Source: Deinococcus ruber (lineage in GTDB: Bacteria > Deinococcota > Deinococci > Deinococcales > Deinococcaceae). Taken from it: DNA of 64,000 nt. Below the pieces are notes generated by a model, which was not told the DNA's origin, made no database searches, and saw only the letters and a list, made by a program, of their open reading frames with translations. This document shows, one piece after another, positions 32,390 to 40,971 of this stretch (the first letter of the stretch is position 1; each line of letters begins with the position of its first letter). Where the stretch lies: assembly GCF_014648095.1 (NCBI RefSeq), contig NZ_BMQL01000019.1, positions 1-64,000 on the forward strand. The letters are read 5' to 3'. The position numbers and the translations under genes are program-made.

Positions 32390-32700
32390 GCCTGACTCCC
32401 CAATACGGCCCCCACCGCGTGGATCTGCGTCTTCCAGTCTGTTCGCAAGCGGACCAGCTCCTTTTGCCCTTTCTCTGTCAGGCGGTATTCCCGGCGGATG
32501 CGCCCGCCGACTTCCTGCTCGCTGCTCTGAATGAACTGACTGGCTTCTAAGGCGTGCAGCAGGGGATAGAGCGTGCCTTCCTTGGCCGTCAACAGCCCTT
32601 CGCTGCGGGCCTTGATTGCCTGGGCAATGGCGTACCCGTGCTCTGGCTGGCGTTCCAGCACCGCCAGCACCAGCATGCGGAGTTGCTCCTGAGCTTTCAT
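32386..32700 (-). CDS. PadR-family transcriptional regulator
   Basis: A 104-residue PadR winged helix: LRMLVLAVLERQPEHGYAIAQAI, then EGTLYPLLHALEASQFIQSS and the wing GGRIRREYRLTEKGQKEL, all family hallmarks. ATG at 32700 starts the conserved domain; the longer frame upstream is not needed. It forms a two-gene operon with the HAAS-like membrane protein and probably represses it. Confidence 0.88.
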   Translation of the reverse strand: MKAQEQLRMLVLAVLERQPEHGYAIAQAIKARSEGLLTAKEGTLYPLLHALEASQFIQSSEQEVGGRIRREYRLTEKGQKELVRLRTDWKTQIHAVGAVLGSQA

Positions 32701-32798
32701 GCCCCCAGGATACCTCGAAGTGCGATGCAATGTCCTGGGAGGGATGCCTGCTGCTTAACGAGGCGGGTTCTTACTGGACTTCAGGGATCAACGCGTCG

Positions 32799-33440
32799 TC
32801 ATGCCTCCGCTCCCGGTGTCTGGGACTGCTGCAAAGTCACCGTGATGACGTCGATCGCAGCGCGGGCTGCTCTCGCAATCGGCCAGCCTTCATAATCCTT
32901 ACCCGAGTCGTACCGTTCAGCGTCCTCAAGAGCAGGGAACGCCGTTTCGTCTCCCGCTGTTGCCAACGCCTCCGCTGCACTAAACCGCACATCCGGATCA
33001 GGATCCTGCAACAGGCTGTTACATAACAGGCGCGTCACGTCAGGACCTCGCCGTTGAGCCAACATCGAGCAGGCTACCCAACGCCTCTCAGGTTGAGCGT
33101 CATGAAGTAGGTCAGCGAGAAGACCCAAGGTATCGTGGTGAGGCAACTGCACCATCGCCTCCAACGCTTGACCGCTCGACCAAGGATCATCGCTCTTCAA
33201 AAAAATGTCGTGTAGGAACGGGAAAATTTCATCATCGTCAAATGAATTGATGAAGCAGAGTGCTTCTTCCCAATGCTGATTGAACTCCCGTTCAAGGAGT
33301 TCCAGGTCAGGAAATTCCAGATTGCTATGAAAAAGACCTGGGTCAAGCTGCATGTGCACTTTCAGCATCTCAAGGATACGGAGTCGACTCCTGTCGTCCA
33401 GAAGGTGCGTCCCGTCGGCGCGTCTTGGTTCATTGTCCAT
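32799..33440 (-). CDS. HEAT-repeat protein
   Basis: A 213-residue protein with HEAT/PBS-lyase-type helical repeats in the C-terminal half: SSGQALEAMVQLPHHDTLGL, RRWVACSMLAQRRGPDVTRL, DPDPDVRFSAAEALATAGDE. The N-terminal 80 residues are acidic. Preceded by AGGAAGG; the upstream recombinase gene ends 12 bases before. These scaffolds bind other proteins; partner unknown. Confidence 0.75.
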   Translation of the reverse strand: MDNEPRRADGTHLLDDRSRLRILEMLKVHMQLDPGLFHSNLEFPDLELLEREFNQHWEEALCFINSFDDDEIFPFLHDIFLKSDDPWSSGQALEAMVQLPHHDTLGLLADLLHDAQPERRWVACSMLAQRRGPDVTRLLCNSLLQDPDPDVRFSAAEALATAGDETAFPALEDAERYDSGKDYEGWPIARAARAAIDVITVTLQQSQTPGAEA

Positions 33441-33451
33441 GCCTTCCTTCC

Positions 33452-34420
33452 TCACCAGTCCCGAGTCACGCTCGGCTTTCCTTTCCGGGCGTACTCAACG
33501 TAAATCTCGGAAGACGTGATGTCGCGGTGCCTTAAATGGTCGCGTACTTCCAGCAAATCACGGGTTTCGACATACACCCGCGTGCCAGCGCTATGGCGCA
33601 GGCCGTGCACGTGGCGGCGCTGATACTCCACGCCGACCTCGGCGCAGAGATTCGACAGGCTGACCTCAACGGCCCGGCTGCTGCGAACGGACATCACCCG
33701 TTCGGGCAACTGCGGCGTCATCGCCACCCAGCTCTTCAACGCAGCCCTGAGCGTCGGACTGACTGGCACCGACTGCCGCTTGCCGCCCTTGCCGTCCACC
33801 ATCAGGTACGGCACTTCCACGTCGAGGTGCAGATCGGCGCGGCGCAGGCTCAGCATCTCGCTCACCCGCAGGCCCGCGTGGGAACCCAGCAGAATCCACA
33901 ACCGCTGTTGCGGATCGGCCTTGGCCAGCAGCCGCTTCAGATCGCTCTCGCTGTACGGCTTGCGCTTTTCTGTTCTCGGCACTGGATCCGACGCGGCCCG
34001 CACGTCGGTAAACGGGGCCGCCTCGGTCGCTCCGGCCCAGCGCAGGGCCGCGAAGACGCAGCGAGCGGCGGTCAGGCGGGACTGCACGGATTTGGGTGCG
34101 AGGGAACTGGCTTCCAGCTGGCGGACGAAGTGGAAGGGTTCGTTGGCCTTGGGGCGCAGCAGCGACATGCCGCTGGTTTCGCAGAATTTCAGCAGCACCG
34201 TGAGGCCCTGCTGGTAGTTGGCGAGGGTGTGGCGGCTGACGCGGCTGCCTCGGCCCCCGCGAGTGACCAGGTACGCCTCCACGATGGCCCACAGTTCGGC
34301 AGCGTCTCGTTCTTGCGCGGCTTTGACACTCCGGCGACGTAACTCAGCCGGGTCAAGAGCGGCCACCCGTTCGGCTCGGCTTTGGAGGTCGAGGTTGTAG
34401 ACCATCAGCTCGTAACCCAT
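33452..34420 (-). CDS. Tyrosine recombinase/integrase
   Basis: A 322-residue tyrosine recombinase. The N-terminal SAM-like core-binding domain spans about residues 45-135 (SRHTLANYQQGLTVLLKFCE). The catalytic domain has Arg185 in AGLRVSEML, HGLR with His272 and Arg275, His298 in LRHRD and the nucleophile Tyr307 in SSEIYVEYA. It could resolve plasmid multimers or integrate the element; with ParAB nearby, resolution is as likely as integration. No attachment site was found. Confidence 0.88.
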   Translation of the reverse strand: MGYELMVYNLDLQSRAERVAALDPAELRRRSVKAAQERDAAELWAIVEAYLVTRGGRGSRVSRHTLANYQQGLTVLLKFCETSGMSLLRPKANEPFHFVRQLEASSLAPKSVQSRLTAARCVFAALRWAGATEAAPFTDVRAASDPVPRTEKRKPYSESDLKRLLAKADPQQRLWILLGSHAGLRVSEMLSLRRADLHLDVEVPYLMVDGKGGKRQSVPVSPTLRAALKSWVAMTPQLPERVMSVRSSRAVEVSLSNLCAEVGVEYQRRHVHGLRHSAGTRVYVETRDLLEVRDHLRHRDITSSEIYVEYARKGKPSVTRDW

Positions 34421-34663
34421 GTAGGCAGGGTAGCAGGCGGGAAATGGACTGATGGCGAGAGATCAGGTTGTTTTGAATAGTGCTAACTATGCGACTCAAT
34501 CTGATCCACACACCTTGTCCCAACTTCCACCCCCGTTCCCACCTCCAGCTTTCCACCCTGCCTACGCCCAAGCATGAGCTTGGCGAAAGGATTCCCATGA
34601 CCGTCACCTGTTCTCTACCGGACGACACGGCGCATTCCACCCTGGTCTTCGTTCAGAAGCTTC

Positions 34664-34975
34664 ATGGCCCCCCACCAACCGATCAGCGTATGCGACCTCA
34701 CAGGCCTGCATGCGGACATCGAGCGCCTGCCGGATCTGCTGGTCATCTACGTCTCCGACACCTCAGTCGGGGTCGTCAGCCGGGGCACCTTCGATCTCTA
34801 CACCGCCGAGCTGCAGCGCCCAGGTGACCGCTTCTACGGCATCGGCACCCTGTTGGATCTGGCAGGCCCGCTCGATCAGGACCGCCTCTACGACCTGCTG
34901 GCGCGGCAGCTCGGCAGCGAGGACAAGCTGCGCCGCACCGACGACCTCACAAGTGTCCGCAAGGAGGGCAGATGA
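34664..34975 (+). CDS. Hypothetical backbone protein
   Basis: A 103-residue protein, MAPHQPISVCDLTGLHADIE onward, with a beta-rich first half (LLVIYVSDTSVGVVSRGTFDLY) and a helical C terminus. No family recognised. Overlaps the next gene start as ATGA. A different-frame ORF starting at 34597 with AAAGGA upstream reads MTVTCSLPDDTAHSTLVFVQ before losing plausibility, so the true start region is uncertain. Confidence 0.5.
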   Translation: MAPHQPISVCDLTGLHADIERLPDLLVIYVSDTSVGVVSRGTFDLYTAELQRPGDRFYGIGTLLDLAGPLDQDRLYDLLARQLGSEDKLRRTDDLTSVRKEGR

Positions 34976-35475
34976 AACGCAGCTACGAAGTCACCCTTAA
35001 CGGCGTGAAACACGAGATCGACCCCAAGACCAAAGACACGTTCACCACCCTCCACCTGGAATTGCCGGGCGAAGCCGACCTGCGTTTCCTCCATCAGGTC
35101 TTCCTGAGATTCAAGGAACCGCGACAGGGCCAGTCAGGGCACTTCCGCCTTCACATTGAAGATCTGGACGGCGACAAGCGCACCTTCGATCTGACCAGCG
35201 AGGGCACCAAGACCAAGGACTTTATGCTGCTGGCGGTGGTCAAGAAGAACTTCAACCCGCACGACGGCTTCGAGCAGTTCTTCGGCCGCATGTACTTTGA
35301 AGGCGACCCGCGTCCGGTGCTGCTGTTCGAGGCGGAACTGTTCCAACCAGACGCGCTGATTGAAGCGGTGGATACCCTGACCCAGAGCGTCAAGGGCTCG
35401 GACGTGACCGTCACGCTGGAGTACGGCGACAAGTCCGTCACGCTCGGCAAGAAAGACCGAAACCTCGACGCGTAA
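34972..35475 (+). CDS. Hypothetical backbone protein
   Basis: A 167-residue protein with alternating charged strands: KRSYEVTLNGVKHEIDPKTK, LRFLHQVFLRFKEP, FRLHIEDLDGDKRTFDLT and a C-terminal VTVTLEYGDKSVTLGKKDRN. Looks like a compact beta protein, perhaps single-strand-binding-like, but no family is recognised. Coupled to the gene before it. Confidence 0.55.
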   Translation: MKRSYEVTLNGVKHEIDPKTKDTFTTLHLELPGEADLRFLHQVFLRFKEPRQGQSGHFRLHIEDLDGDKRTFDLTSEGTKTKDFMLLAVVKKNFNPHDGFEQFFGRMYFEGDPRPVLLFEAELFQPDALIEAVDTLTQSVKGSDVTVTLEYGDKSVTLGKKDRNLDA

Positions 35476-35617
35476 TTCCTCCCCGGCCCCAGCGTGCGCC
35501 ACCTGTCGTCTCCCGGATCTCGCCGGACGCCCTCGAAGGGCAGAGATGGCCACCACACACCACCACCCGAGGAGGGCGAGCCATGCAGTGCCCTGCGGGC
35601 CGCCCTCACGCCAAAAA

Positions 35618-35641
35618 CTTCTACTCAAATTTGAGTAGAAG
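35618..35641. promoter_or_regulatory. Perfect 24-bp palindrome
   Basis: Arms CTTCTACTCAAA and TTTGAGTAGAAG meet with no spacer. An operator or site-specific binding site is likely. Confidence 0.5.
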
Positions 35642-35664
35642 CCCCTGAAGGGCGTCCCAGAGCC

Positions 35665-35685
35665 ACTCGCGTTTGAAACGCGAGT
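35665..35685. promoter_or_regulatory. 21-bp palindrome ACTCGCGTTT-G-AAACGCGAGT
   Basis: Ten-base perfect arms around a single G, 24 bases after the first palindrome. The centre-to-centre distance is about 45 bases. Confidence 0.5.
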
Positions 35686-35792
35686 ATTCCAAAACTCTCC
35701 ATACATCTGATGGCGGGGGGCCTGGCTTGAAACATCGAGATCTCGGTCTGACCTGATTTGCTCCCCCCGCCCCCGATTTCACTATTCCGGCA

Positions 35793-35810
35793 CTCCGGTC
35801 AATACCGGAG
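35793..35810 (+). promoter_or_regulatory. Hairpin sequestering part of the ribosome binding site
   Basis: CTCCGGT and ACCGGAG form a 7-bp stem with loop CAAT. The right arm ends in the first GGAG of GGAGGAAGGAG, the ribosome binding site of the Bro-like gene, so folding could reduce translation. Confidence 0.4.
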
Positions 35811-35822
35811 GAAGGAGAAGGT

Positions 35823-36572
35823 ATGTCCAAACTGGAAAAGAGCGCATTGCCGGATGTGACCAGCATCCGCCGGACAGACGACGGGAGACTGAGCGTCTTC
35901 GACGCCCTTCAGGTCATGGGAGCCACCAGCCCACGTTCCATGTGGAGCCGCCTGGTCGAGGCGTATCCAGAGGTTGTCTCAAAATGCGACAACCTCAAAT
36001 TCCCCGGCGCAGGCCAGCGCCTGACACCCGTGACCGACCTAGTAGGGTGGCGGAGAATCCTGACGGTCCTTCCCGGCATGATGGGCCGCCAGTATCGGGC
36101 CGAGGCCAACGATCTGGTCGACCGTTATCTGGCAGGCGACGTAAAGCTTGCGGCGGAGCTGATCGACAAACAGACCGACCCGGCGGCGGCGCGGTGGCTG
36201 ATGCGGCGGGCCGAACACAAGCACTCCAGCATCCTGCTCAACAGCAGCCTCAAGCGGCACGGCGCGAGTCAGCGTGGTTACCGCTATGTCCACGACACCC
36301 TGAACGTCGCCGTGACCGGCATGCCTGCCCAGGAGATTCAGCTGCGGCGCGGCAACCCGGTCACGAAGGACAACTTCACCGAGCAGGAGCTGGCCGCTCA
36401 CGCCCTGATGCAGTTCGCGACGATCAACAGTCTGGATGACGTCAACGCGGTGGGCGATACCGACTGTGTCAGCGCCGTTGAAACCGTCACCAGCGATTTC
36501 CGCCCCTCACTGCGGAAGTATTTCGGCCCCCGCAAATACCCACAGGAAGGCCTGCTGCAGGCAGACGTATGA
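35823..36572 (+). CDS. Bro-N-like phage antirepressor-type protein
   Basis: A 249-residue protein. Residues about 15-110 resemble the Bro-N domain: RLSVFDALQVMGATSPRSMW, KFPGAGQRLTPVTDLVGWRR, LPGMMGRQYRAEANDLVDRY. The C-terminal half carries SSILLNSSLKRHGASQRGYR and a helical tail. Bro-N proteins occur in phages as antirepressors and DNA-binding regulators. Preceded by GGAGGAAGGAG; heads a coupled rightward operon (36569, 37240). Confidence 0.65.
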   Translation: MSKLEKSALPDVTSIRRTDDGRLSVFDALQVMGATSPRSMWSRLVEAYPEVVSKCDNLKFPGAGQRLTPVTDLVGWRRILTVLPGMMGRQYRAEANDLVDRYLAGDVKLAAELIDKQTDPAAARWLMRRAEHKHSSILLNSSLKRHGASQRGYRYVHDTLNVAVTGMPAQEIQLRRGNPVTKDNFTEQELAAHALMQFATINSLDDVNAVGDTDCVSAVETVTSDFRPSLRKYFGPRKYPQEGLLQADV

Positions 36573-37243
36573 CCGCATCCCCCCAAGACCTGCTGAACAC
36601 CGCCTGGGCCGCCTGCTGGGTCACTAGCGTGGGCGGATCGTTCGACGACGACACGGAACGCGAGGACATGGCCGCGCTGGCGCTGCGAATGCAACACGGG
36701 CTCGACCACCTGGACGCGCTGGATCCGGAGGAGAGCGAGACGGCGGTGCAGGCGTTGATGGCGGTCTTCCTGGAGCTTCAGGACGGCACCTCGTCCCCGG
36801 AGGGCCAACTGGCCGAGGCGCTGACGCCCGAGCGGGTCGCGTTGGCGTACACCACACTGATGGCCCGCCTGGAGCGCGAGGCCGACGCCCACTTCAGCGT
36901 GCTCGAAACCCTGCTGGCCAGCACCTGCTGGGAGTTGCACGAACTGAAACAGCCGCTGGCGCAAACAGACAGCAACCGACAGGAATACGCCCGGCTGATC
37001 GCACTGCGCGATGACCTGGAGGCCGCGCTGCTCACCGGCAGTCGGATGCAGCTCTCCACCGCTCAGACCTGGCTGCTCGGTCAGCGCCTGCGCGAACAGG
37101 CCCAGATGTTGGCAGAGACGCCCGAGCTGCTGGACACCCTGATCATCATGCCCGACCAGAAAGCCGCCCTGTTGCCGAATCGCCTGCAAGCCGCCCAGGT
37201 GTATCTCCAGGCGCAGCCGTCGAGCGCGGTGGGGATCGCGTGA
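36569..37243 (+). CDS. Hypothetical helical protein
   Basis: A 224-residue, strongly helical and acidic protein (ERVALAYTTLMARLEREADA, DNRQEYARLIALRDDLEAAL-type helices). ATGA overlap with the Bro-like gene and GTGA overlap with the next. Family not recognised. Confidence 0.5.
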   Translation: MTASPQDLLNTAWAACWVTSVGGSFDDDTEREDMAALALRMQHGLDHLDALDPEESETAVQALMAVFLELQDGTSSPEGQLAEALTPERVALAYTTLMARLEREADAHFSVLETLLASTCWELHELKQPLAQTDSNRQEYARLIALRDDLEAALLTGSRMQLSTAQTWLLGQRLREQAQMLAETPELLDTLIIMPDQKAALLPNRLQAAQVYLQAQPSSAVGIA

Positions 37244-37836
37244 CCGCCACCTTTCCACCCTGGCTCGACGATCCCCCGGTGGCCGCGCACGTGTCGGTGC
37301 TGGCGCAGGTGCTCGCCCGGCTGACCGCGGAGACCAAGACCACGCACCAACCGTCGCGTCATGTCTTCCGGAAAGGCCTGATCGTCACTGCGTTCGTTCA
37401 GAATGGCGAGCTGCGGCTGGCCCTGACCCGCGACGGCAGCGAACCCAGCCTGACCGAAGGCGACATCGTGGCCCGCGAGGCAGGCTGGCGCGGCTACAGA
37501 CACACCTGGAAGACAGGCAGCACTGGCACACGCGGCCTGGTACTCAGGCGCGAAGACACACCCCAGGCGCTCCCCAAGGGCGAGAAACTCGCCTACGGCC
37601 TGACGCCTGAGCAGCGGGCTGCCATCCTGGAGGTCTTCAAACAGACGCCCCGGCCACCCGGCACCATGACACCTGAGTACGCCGCGACCTTCTACGCCGC
37701 CCGCGAGGCGGGACTGAAGGCCATGAGCAACAACGCGCTGCTGGAAGAACTCGACTGGCTGTGGCGGCACTGGGGGCCATGGATGGTGGACGCGTTCCGG
37801 TCATTAGAAAACGTGATGACTCCCCCGTTGTCCTGA
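37240..37836 (+). CDS. Hypothetical protein
   Basis: A 198-residue protein with GTG start overlapping the previous stop. The middle has beta strands FRKGLIVTAFVQNGELRLAL and TEGDIVAREAGWRGYRHTWK; the C terminus is helical with ALLEELDWLWRHWGPWMVDA. No family recognised. Confidence 0.5.
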   Translation: MTATFPPWLDDPPVAAHVSVLAQVLARLTAETKTTHQPSRHVFRKGLIVTAFVQNGELRLALTRDGSEPSLTEGDIVAREAGWRGYRHTWKTGSTGTRGLVLRREDTPQALPKGEKLAYGLTPEQRAAILEVFKQTPRPPGTMTPEYAATFYAAREAGLKAMSNNALLEELDWLWRHWGPWMVDAFRSLENVMTPPLS

Positions 37837-37936
37837 TACACTGCTGACAACCCCGAGGCCGGATGTAGGCCAAAGGGCAGCGCCCCCGGACTGGGGAGTC
37901 AACAGGGGGCGCAACCAAGCGATGTTTTTTAAGCTT

Positions 37937-37956
37937 TTCCCACTCGGCAGTGGGAA
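37937..37956. repeat. TTCCC/GGGAA hairpin, upstream copy
   Basis: TTCCCACT and AGTGGGAA pair around loop CGGC, about 80 bases before the HNH gene. Related hairpins follow the initiator gene at 40144-40209. Confidence 0.45.
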
Positions 37957-38035
37957 GGCGTAAGCCTATGCACAGGATAGCCGTCCTGGGGCCTCTGGTC
38001 AACGACCACGCCCGAACCGGCTGAAGGACACTGTT

Positions 38036-38488
38036 GTGAGTATCAGCGCTACCAAGCGTCTCCGCATCCTGCAACGAGACGAATTCGCCTGCTTTTACTG
38101 CGGGCGCACACTGCACCTCAACTATCCTGTTGATCACCAGAACTTCACCCATCCAGATCTGATGGACTACGCCGCCCTGGATCACCTCGACCCACAGCGC
38201 AGCGGAGGAAGCCACCACGACGATAACCTTGTGGCCTGCTGCCGAGCGTGTAACAGTTCCAAGGGCGGCAGAACACTGGAAGCCTACCGATTCAGCTTAG
38301 AGATGAAAAATCCAATCGTGCAGGCACGTGAAGCCCTCAAGTACGCCCGCAGCCTAGTGCAGCTTCCAATGGATGCCGAACTGCTCGCTGCCGTAACCCT
38401 GCTGGAACAGCAGAACACGGGCATTATCTTCCCCGGCGAACAGAAGGCTGCACTGCGACTCCAGACCAACGTCGGTGATGTCGCGTGA
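38036..38488 (+). CDS. HNH endonuclease-like protein
   Basis: A 150-residue protein with an HNH core: FACFYCGRTL provides the first zinc pair, AALDHLDPQRSGGSHHDDNL the catalytic DH and Asn, and VACCRACNSSKGGRT the second pair. The last 70 residues are helical. Start is GTG with AAGGA upstream. Coupled by GTGA overlap to the initiator gene; it may be a mobile nuclease or function with replication. Confidence 0.78.
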   Translation: MSISATKRLRILQRDEFACFYCGRTLHLNYPVDHQNFTHPDLMDYAALDHLDPQRSGGSHHDDNLVACCRACNSSKGGRTLEAYRFSLEMKNPIVQAREALKYARSLVQLPMDAELLAAVTLLEQQNTGIIFPGEQKAALRLQTNVGDVA

Positions 38489-40125
38489 ACAGGAAGCCTC
38501 CAGTTAGAAAGCTGGCGACCCTGGCCACGCTGGTCGAGAAGCCCGCCACTCCCGCCGTGCTGGCGATAGGGCAACTGAATATCTCTGGAAACGTCACCCC
38601 GCACGTCTGGTACCTGCGAACAGAATTCCGCACCGATGCAGGCAGACCCAACCGCAACATGATTACAGCAGTCGCGGACATCCTGTACTGGTACCGCCCC
38701 CAAGAAGTGCGCGACGAAGAGCAGGGTGGCATCTTCGTCGGCTATGCGCGTAAGTTTCAACGTGACATGCTCCAGTACGACTACGAGCGCCGGGGCGAAG
38801 TCTTCGGCATGAGCAAGCGAGAAATGCAGGAGGCCTGCACCGCCGCTGCCAAACGCGGTCTGATCCGCATCGAGTACCGCACCGAGAAGTACCGGGGCAC
38901 GCTCCTCCACAACATCGTGTACATCGAACCGGTGGTGGAAGCCATCGCAGCCACCCTGACCGGCCCCAACGCGGAGCCAGTGGCCAAGGCGAAGGGTGCG
39001 ACGCGCGGACGGCATGCGAAGGCCATCAGTGAAAACGATGGAGTCGATGACCAGACACCCCCGGAAGACCAGAAGGGCGGCAACCTCCCTAATTTTGAGC
39101 AACTGCTTTCAAAATATAGGGCAACCTCCCAAAATTTTGGGGAGTTAAAAATCTGGGGCGATTTGGTAACCTCCCAAAATTTTGAGACATTAACCTCCCA
39201 AAATTTTGGGACACCCCTCTCAAAATTTTGGGACACGTATCACGAAACTTACTTGGATATTTCTTTTTCACGAGAATTCATACACAGCAGCACCAACAAC
39301 TCTGTCTCTAAGGGGGAGGTGAGCAGCAACGCTGCTGGTGCTGCGACAGAAAACGTCTTCGACGTTCAACCCCATCCGAGGCCAGAGAGCATCCCCACGA
39401 CCTCGCCAGAGAGTGCACCTGACGGTGCAGGCGCATTCGCGCCACCCCAAACGGTCGTCAGGCCTGTTTCGTCACAGGAACCCGCTCAAGGCGAGGTAGA
39501 GACGAAACCGGACACAGCCCTTGAAAAAGTTCCGGGCGCGGCAGGGCGGCCCCGCTGGGCGATTCTGGGGCTGGAGGCAGTGCCGAGTGACGAGCTGCTG
39601 AACCGTCCTGACCGGGACGTGTCGCCGACCCTGAAGGCGCTGACGAAACACACCCACAAGAAACCGGCGGAGCTGCTGGAGTATCTGAAGTCCACAGCGA
39701 CTCAGACAGGGGCCATCGACCGCATGCTGTTGCTGAAGCTGCTGCCCCCGGAACTCGATTCGGTGGTAGCCGCCGCCAAAGAGGACGCCGCCCGAGGCTT
39801 CCCAGGTGGCTTTGACCGTGCCGCCTCGTTCGGCGTGGATCGACTGATCGGGGCACAGATCACCCAGGCGATCATCGAGGGGACGGCAGGGAGCCAGAAG
39901 AGCGCAGGGGGCTATGCTCCACCGACTGCGAACGGCGCGGCCACCACGGTCCAGAACCCAGGGGCAGGCGCGGCCTGGGTGGTTGGGCAGCAGGTCGAAT
40001 ACGGCGGGCAGCGCTGCGAGGTGGTGGCGGTCGGCAGCACCAAGATTGCCATCGACGAGATCGAGAGCGGCGTGGGTCACACCGTGTTTGCCAAGGATTT
40101 CCGAAAGCTGCGCCGGGTGAACTGA
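38485..40125 (+). CDS. Second replication initiator-like protein with internal iterons
   Basis: A 546-residue protein with the same architecture as the one at 22244: N-terminal winged helix (MITAVADILYWYRPQEVRDE, EVFGMSKREMQEACTAAAKR, GLIRIEYRTEKYRGTLLHNI), a long linker and a small C-terminal beta domain (VVGQQVEYGGQRCEVVAVGS). The linker DNA holds AT-rich repeats that encode TSQNFG in some frames only. This resembles lambda O, whose gene contains the origin. GTG start overlaps the HNH stop. No ATPase domain is present, so it probably recruits host helicase. Confidence 0.65.
   Translation: MNRKPPVRKLATLATLVEKPATPAVLAIGQLNISGNVTPHVWYLRTEFRTDAGRPNRNMITAVADILYWYRPQEVRDEEQGGIFVGYARKFQRDMLQYDYERRGEVFGMSKREMQEACTAAAKRGLIRIEYRTEKYRGTLLHNIVYIEPVVEAIAATLTGPNAEPVAKAKGATRGRHAKAISENDGVDDQTPPEDQKGGNLPNFEQLLSKYRATSQNFGELKIWGDLVTSQNFETLTSQNFGTPLSKFWDTYHETYLDISFSREFIHSSTNNSVSKGEVSSNAAGAATENVFDVQPHPRPESIPTTSPESAPDGAGAFAPPQTVVRPVSSQEPAQGEVETKPDTALEKVPGAAGRPRWAILGLEAVPSDELLNRPDRDVSPTLKALTKHTHKKPAELLEYLKSTATQTGAIDRMLLLKLLPPELDSVVAAAKEDAARGFPGGFDRAASFGVDRLIGAQITQAIIEGTAGSQKSAGGYAPPTANGAATTVQNPGAGAAWVVGQQVEYGGQRCEVVAVGSTKIAIDEIESGVGHTVFAKDFRKLRRVN
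39088..39230. repeat. AT-rich iterons inside the second initiator gene
   Basis: Copies of CCTCCCAAAATTTTGGGA-like sequence have CAAAATTTTG cores at 39130, 39175, 39199 and 39221, and degenerate cores near 39089 and 39110. Distances of 20-24 bases include steps not divisible by three (39110 to 39130; 39199 to 39221), so the repeat is maintained as DNA. The AT-rich cores contrast sharply with the GC-rich surroundings. Confidence 0.7.
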
Positions 40126-40143
40126 AGGCGCGGGAAGAGGCAC

Positions 40144-40209
40144 GTTTCCTCCGGGAAACACAGCTTCCCGTATGGGAAGCAAGACGATGAAGTTTCCCCC
40201 ATGGGGGAA
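40144..40209. repeat. Three adjacent TTCCC/GGGAA hairpins
   Basis: GTTTCC-TCCG-GGAAAC (40144-40159), GCTTCCC-GTAT-GGGAAGC (40163-40180) and TTCCCCC-AT-GGGGGAA (40194-40209) follow the initiator stop by 18 bases. Different stems share the same TTCC/GGAA theme. Confidence 0.5.
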
Positions 40210-40312
40210 TGCAGGCAGTGGCCATTACTGGTACCGAGCTTTTCAGCCCTTGCGGCATGCTTCGGCGGTGGCAACTTCACCTCGTTCCAATGCCCGCGCT
40301 GGGGGGCAGCGT

Positions 40313-40510
40313 GTGAGCATGAACACCAACCCCACGTCTGCCCTCGTCTACCGCCTCTCGCCCGTCCAGAACGGACCGCACTACGACGGATCGCCACTCC
40401 AGTGGTTCAGAACGTTGAACGGTGACGTTCCCGCTGCGTGGCCCTCCAAGGAGGATTCCACGGAAGCCGTTTTGCAGTGGGTCGGCCCGCGCCCACTGCT
40501 CGACGACTGA
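40313..40510 (+). CDS. Small hypothetical protein
   Basis: A 65-residue protein, MSMNTNPTSALVYRLSPVQN onward, rich in Trp/Pro (WFRTLNGDVPAAWPSKEDST). GTG at 40313 has a G-rich box 6 bases upstream. No family recognised. Confidence 0.45.
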   Translation: MSMNTNPTSALVYRLSPVQNGPHYDGSPLQWFRTLNGDVPAAWPSKEDSTEAVLQWVGPRPLLDD

Positions 40511-40581
40511 CCCGCCCCCACAACCCAGCTCCCGACCTTCCGCCCTGGCCTCGTGCCGGGGCGCTTGCTTGGAGGTGTGCC

Positions 40582-40971
40582 GTGTGTGATGCACTCGTCT
40601 GGCCCGACTGGAACGACCAGGGCCGCCCGCTCTCCCTCACCTGCCTGGTCTCCCAGGCGCTCGGCACCGTCCGCAGCGACCCGCTCAACTACCCGGTGTT
40701 GATGCACTTCCCGCAGCTCCAGCGCGACGCCCGTCTCCTCGTGCAGGCCTGTCTGGAAGGTGACGAGGCGCAGGTGATCATCGACCGCGCCGACGCCTAC
40801 CTGAACACCCTGCTGCACGTCCGGCGAGCGGCTGCCAGTGCGCCCCGCGACAAAGACGCCCGCGACCGCGCCAAAGACCGCTTCCCACAGGCAGACAAAG
40901 CCCGCGCCGCCATGCAGGCCCAGGTGCAGCTTCAGATTCAACTTGCCAGTCCCCAACCCACGCTGTTCTAG
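40582..40971 (+). CDS. Hypothetical protein
   Basis: A 129-residue helical protein starting (V/M)CDALVWPDWNDQGRPLSLT at a GTG with GGAGG 6 bases upstream. The C-terminal part is basic then glutamine-rich (AMQAQVQLQIQLASPQPTLF). No family recognised. Confidence 0.5.
   Translation: MCDALVWPDWNDQGRPLSLTCLVSQALGTVRSDPLNYPVLMHFPQLQRDARLLVQACLEGDEAQVIIDRADAYLNTLLHVRRAAASAPRDKDARDRAKDRFPQADKARAAMQAQVQLQIQLASPQPTLF

Larger units (their letters stand above)
35476..35822. other. Leader region of the Bro-like gene, with palindromes
   Basis: No gene in these 347 bases. Two palindromes (35618-35641 and 35665-35685) and a hairpin overlapping the ribosome binding site (35793-35810) lie here, so the region looks regulatory. 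Confidence 0.5.

Noticed and set aside
34597..34827. Frame starting MTVTCSLPDD with AAAGGA upstream
   Set aside because: After about 25 residues it becomes an out-of-frame reading of the gene at 34664. Kept only as a note on start uncertainty.
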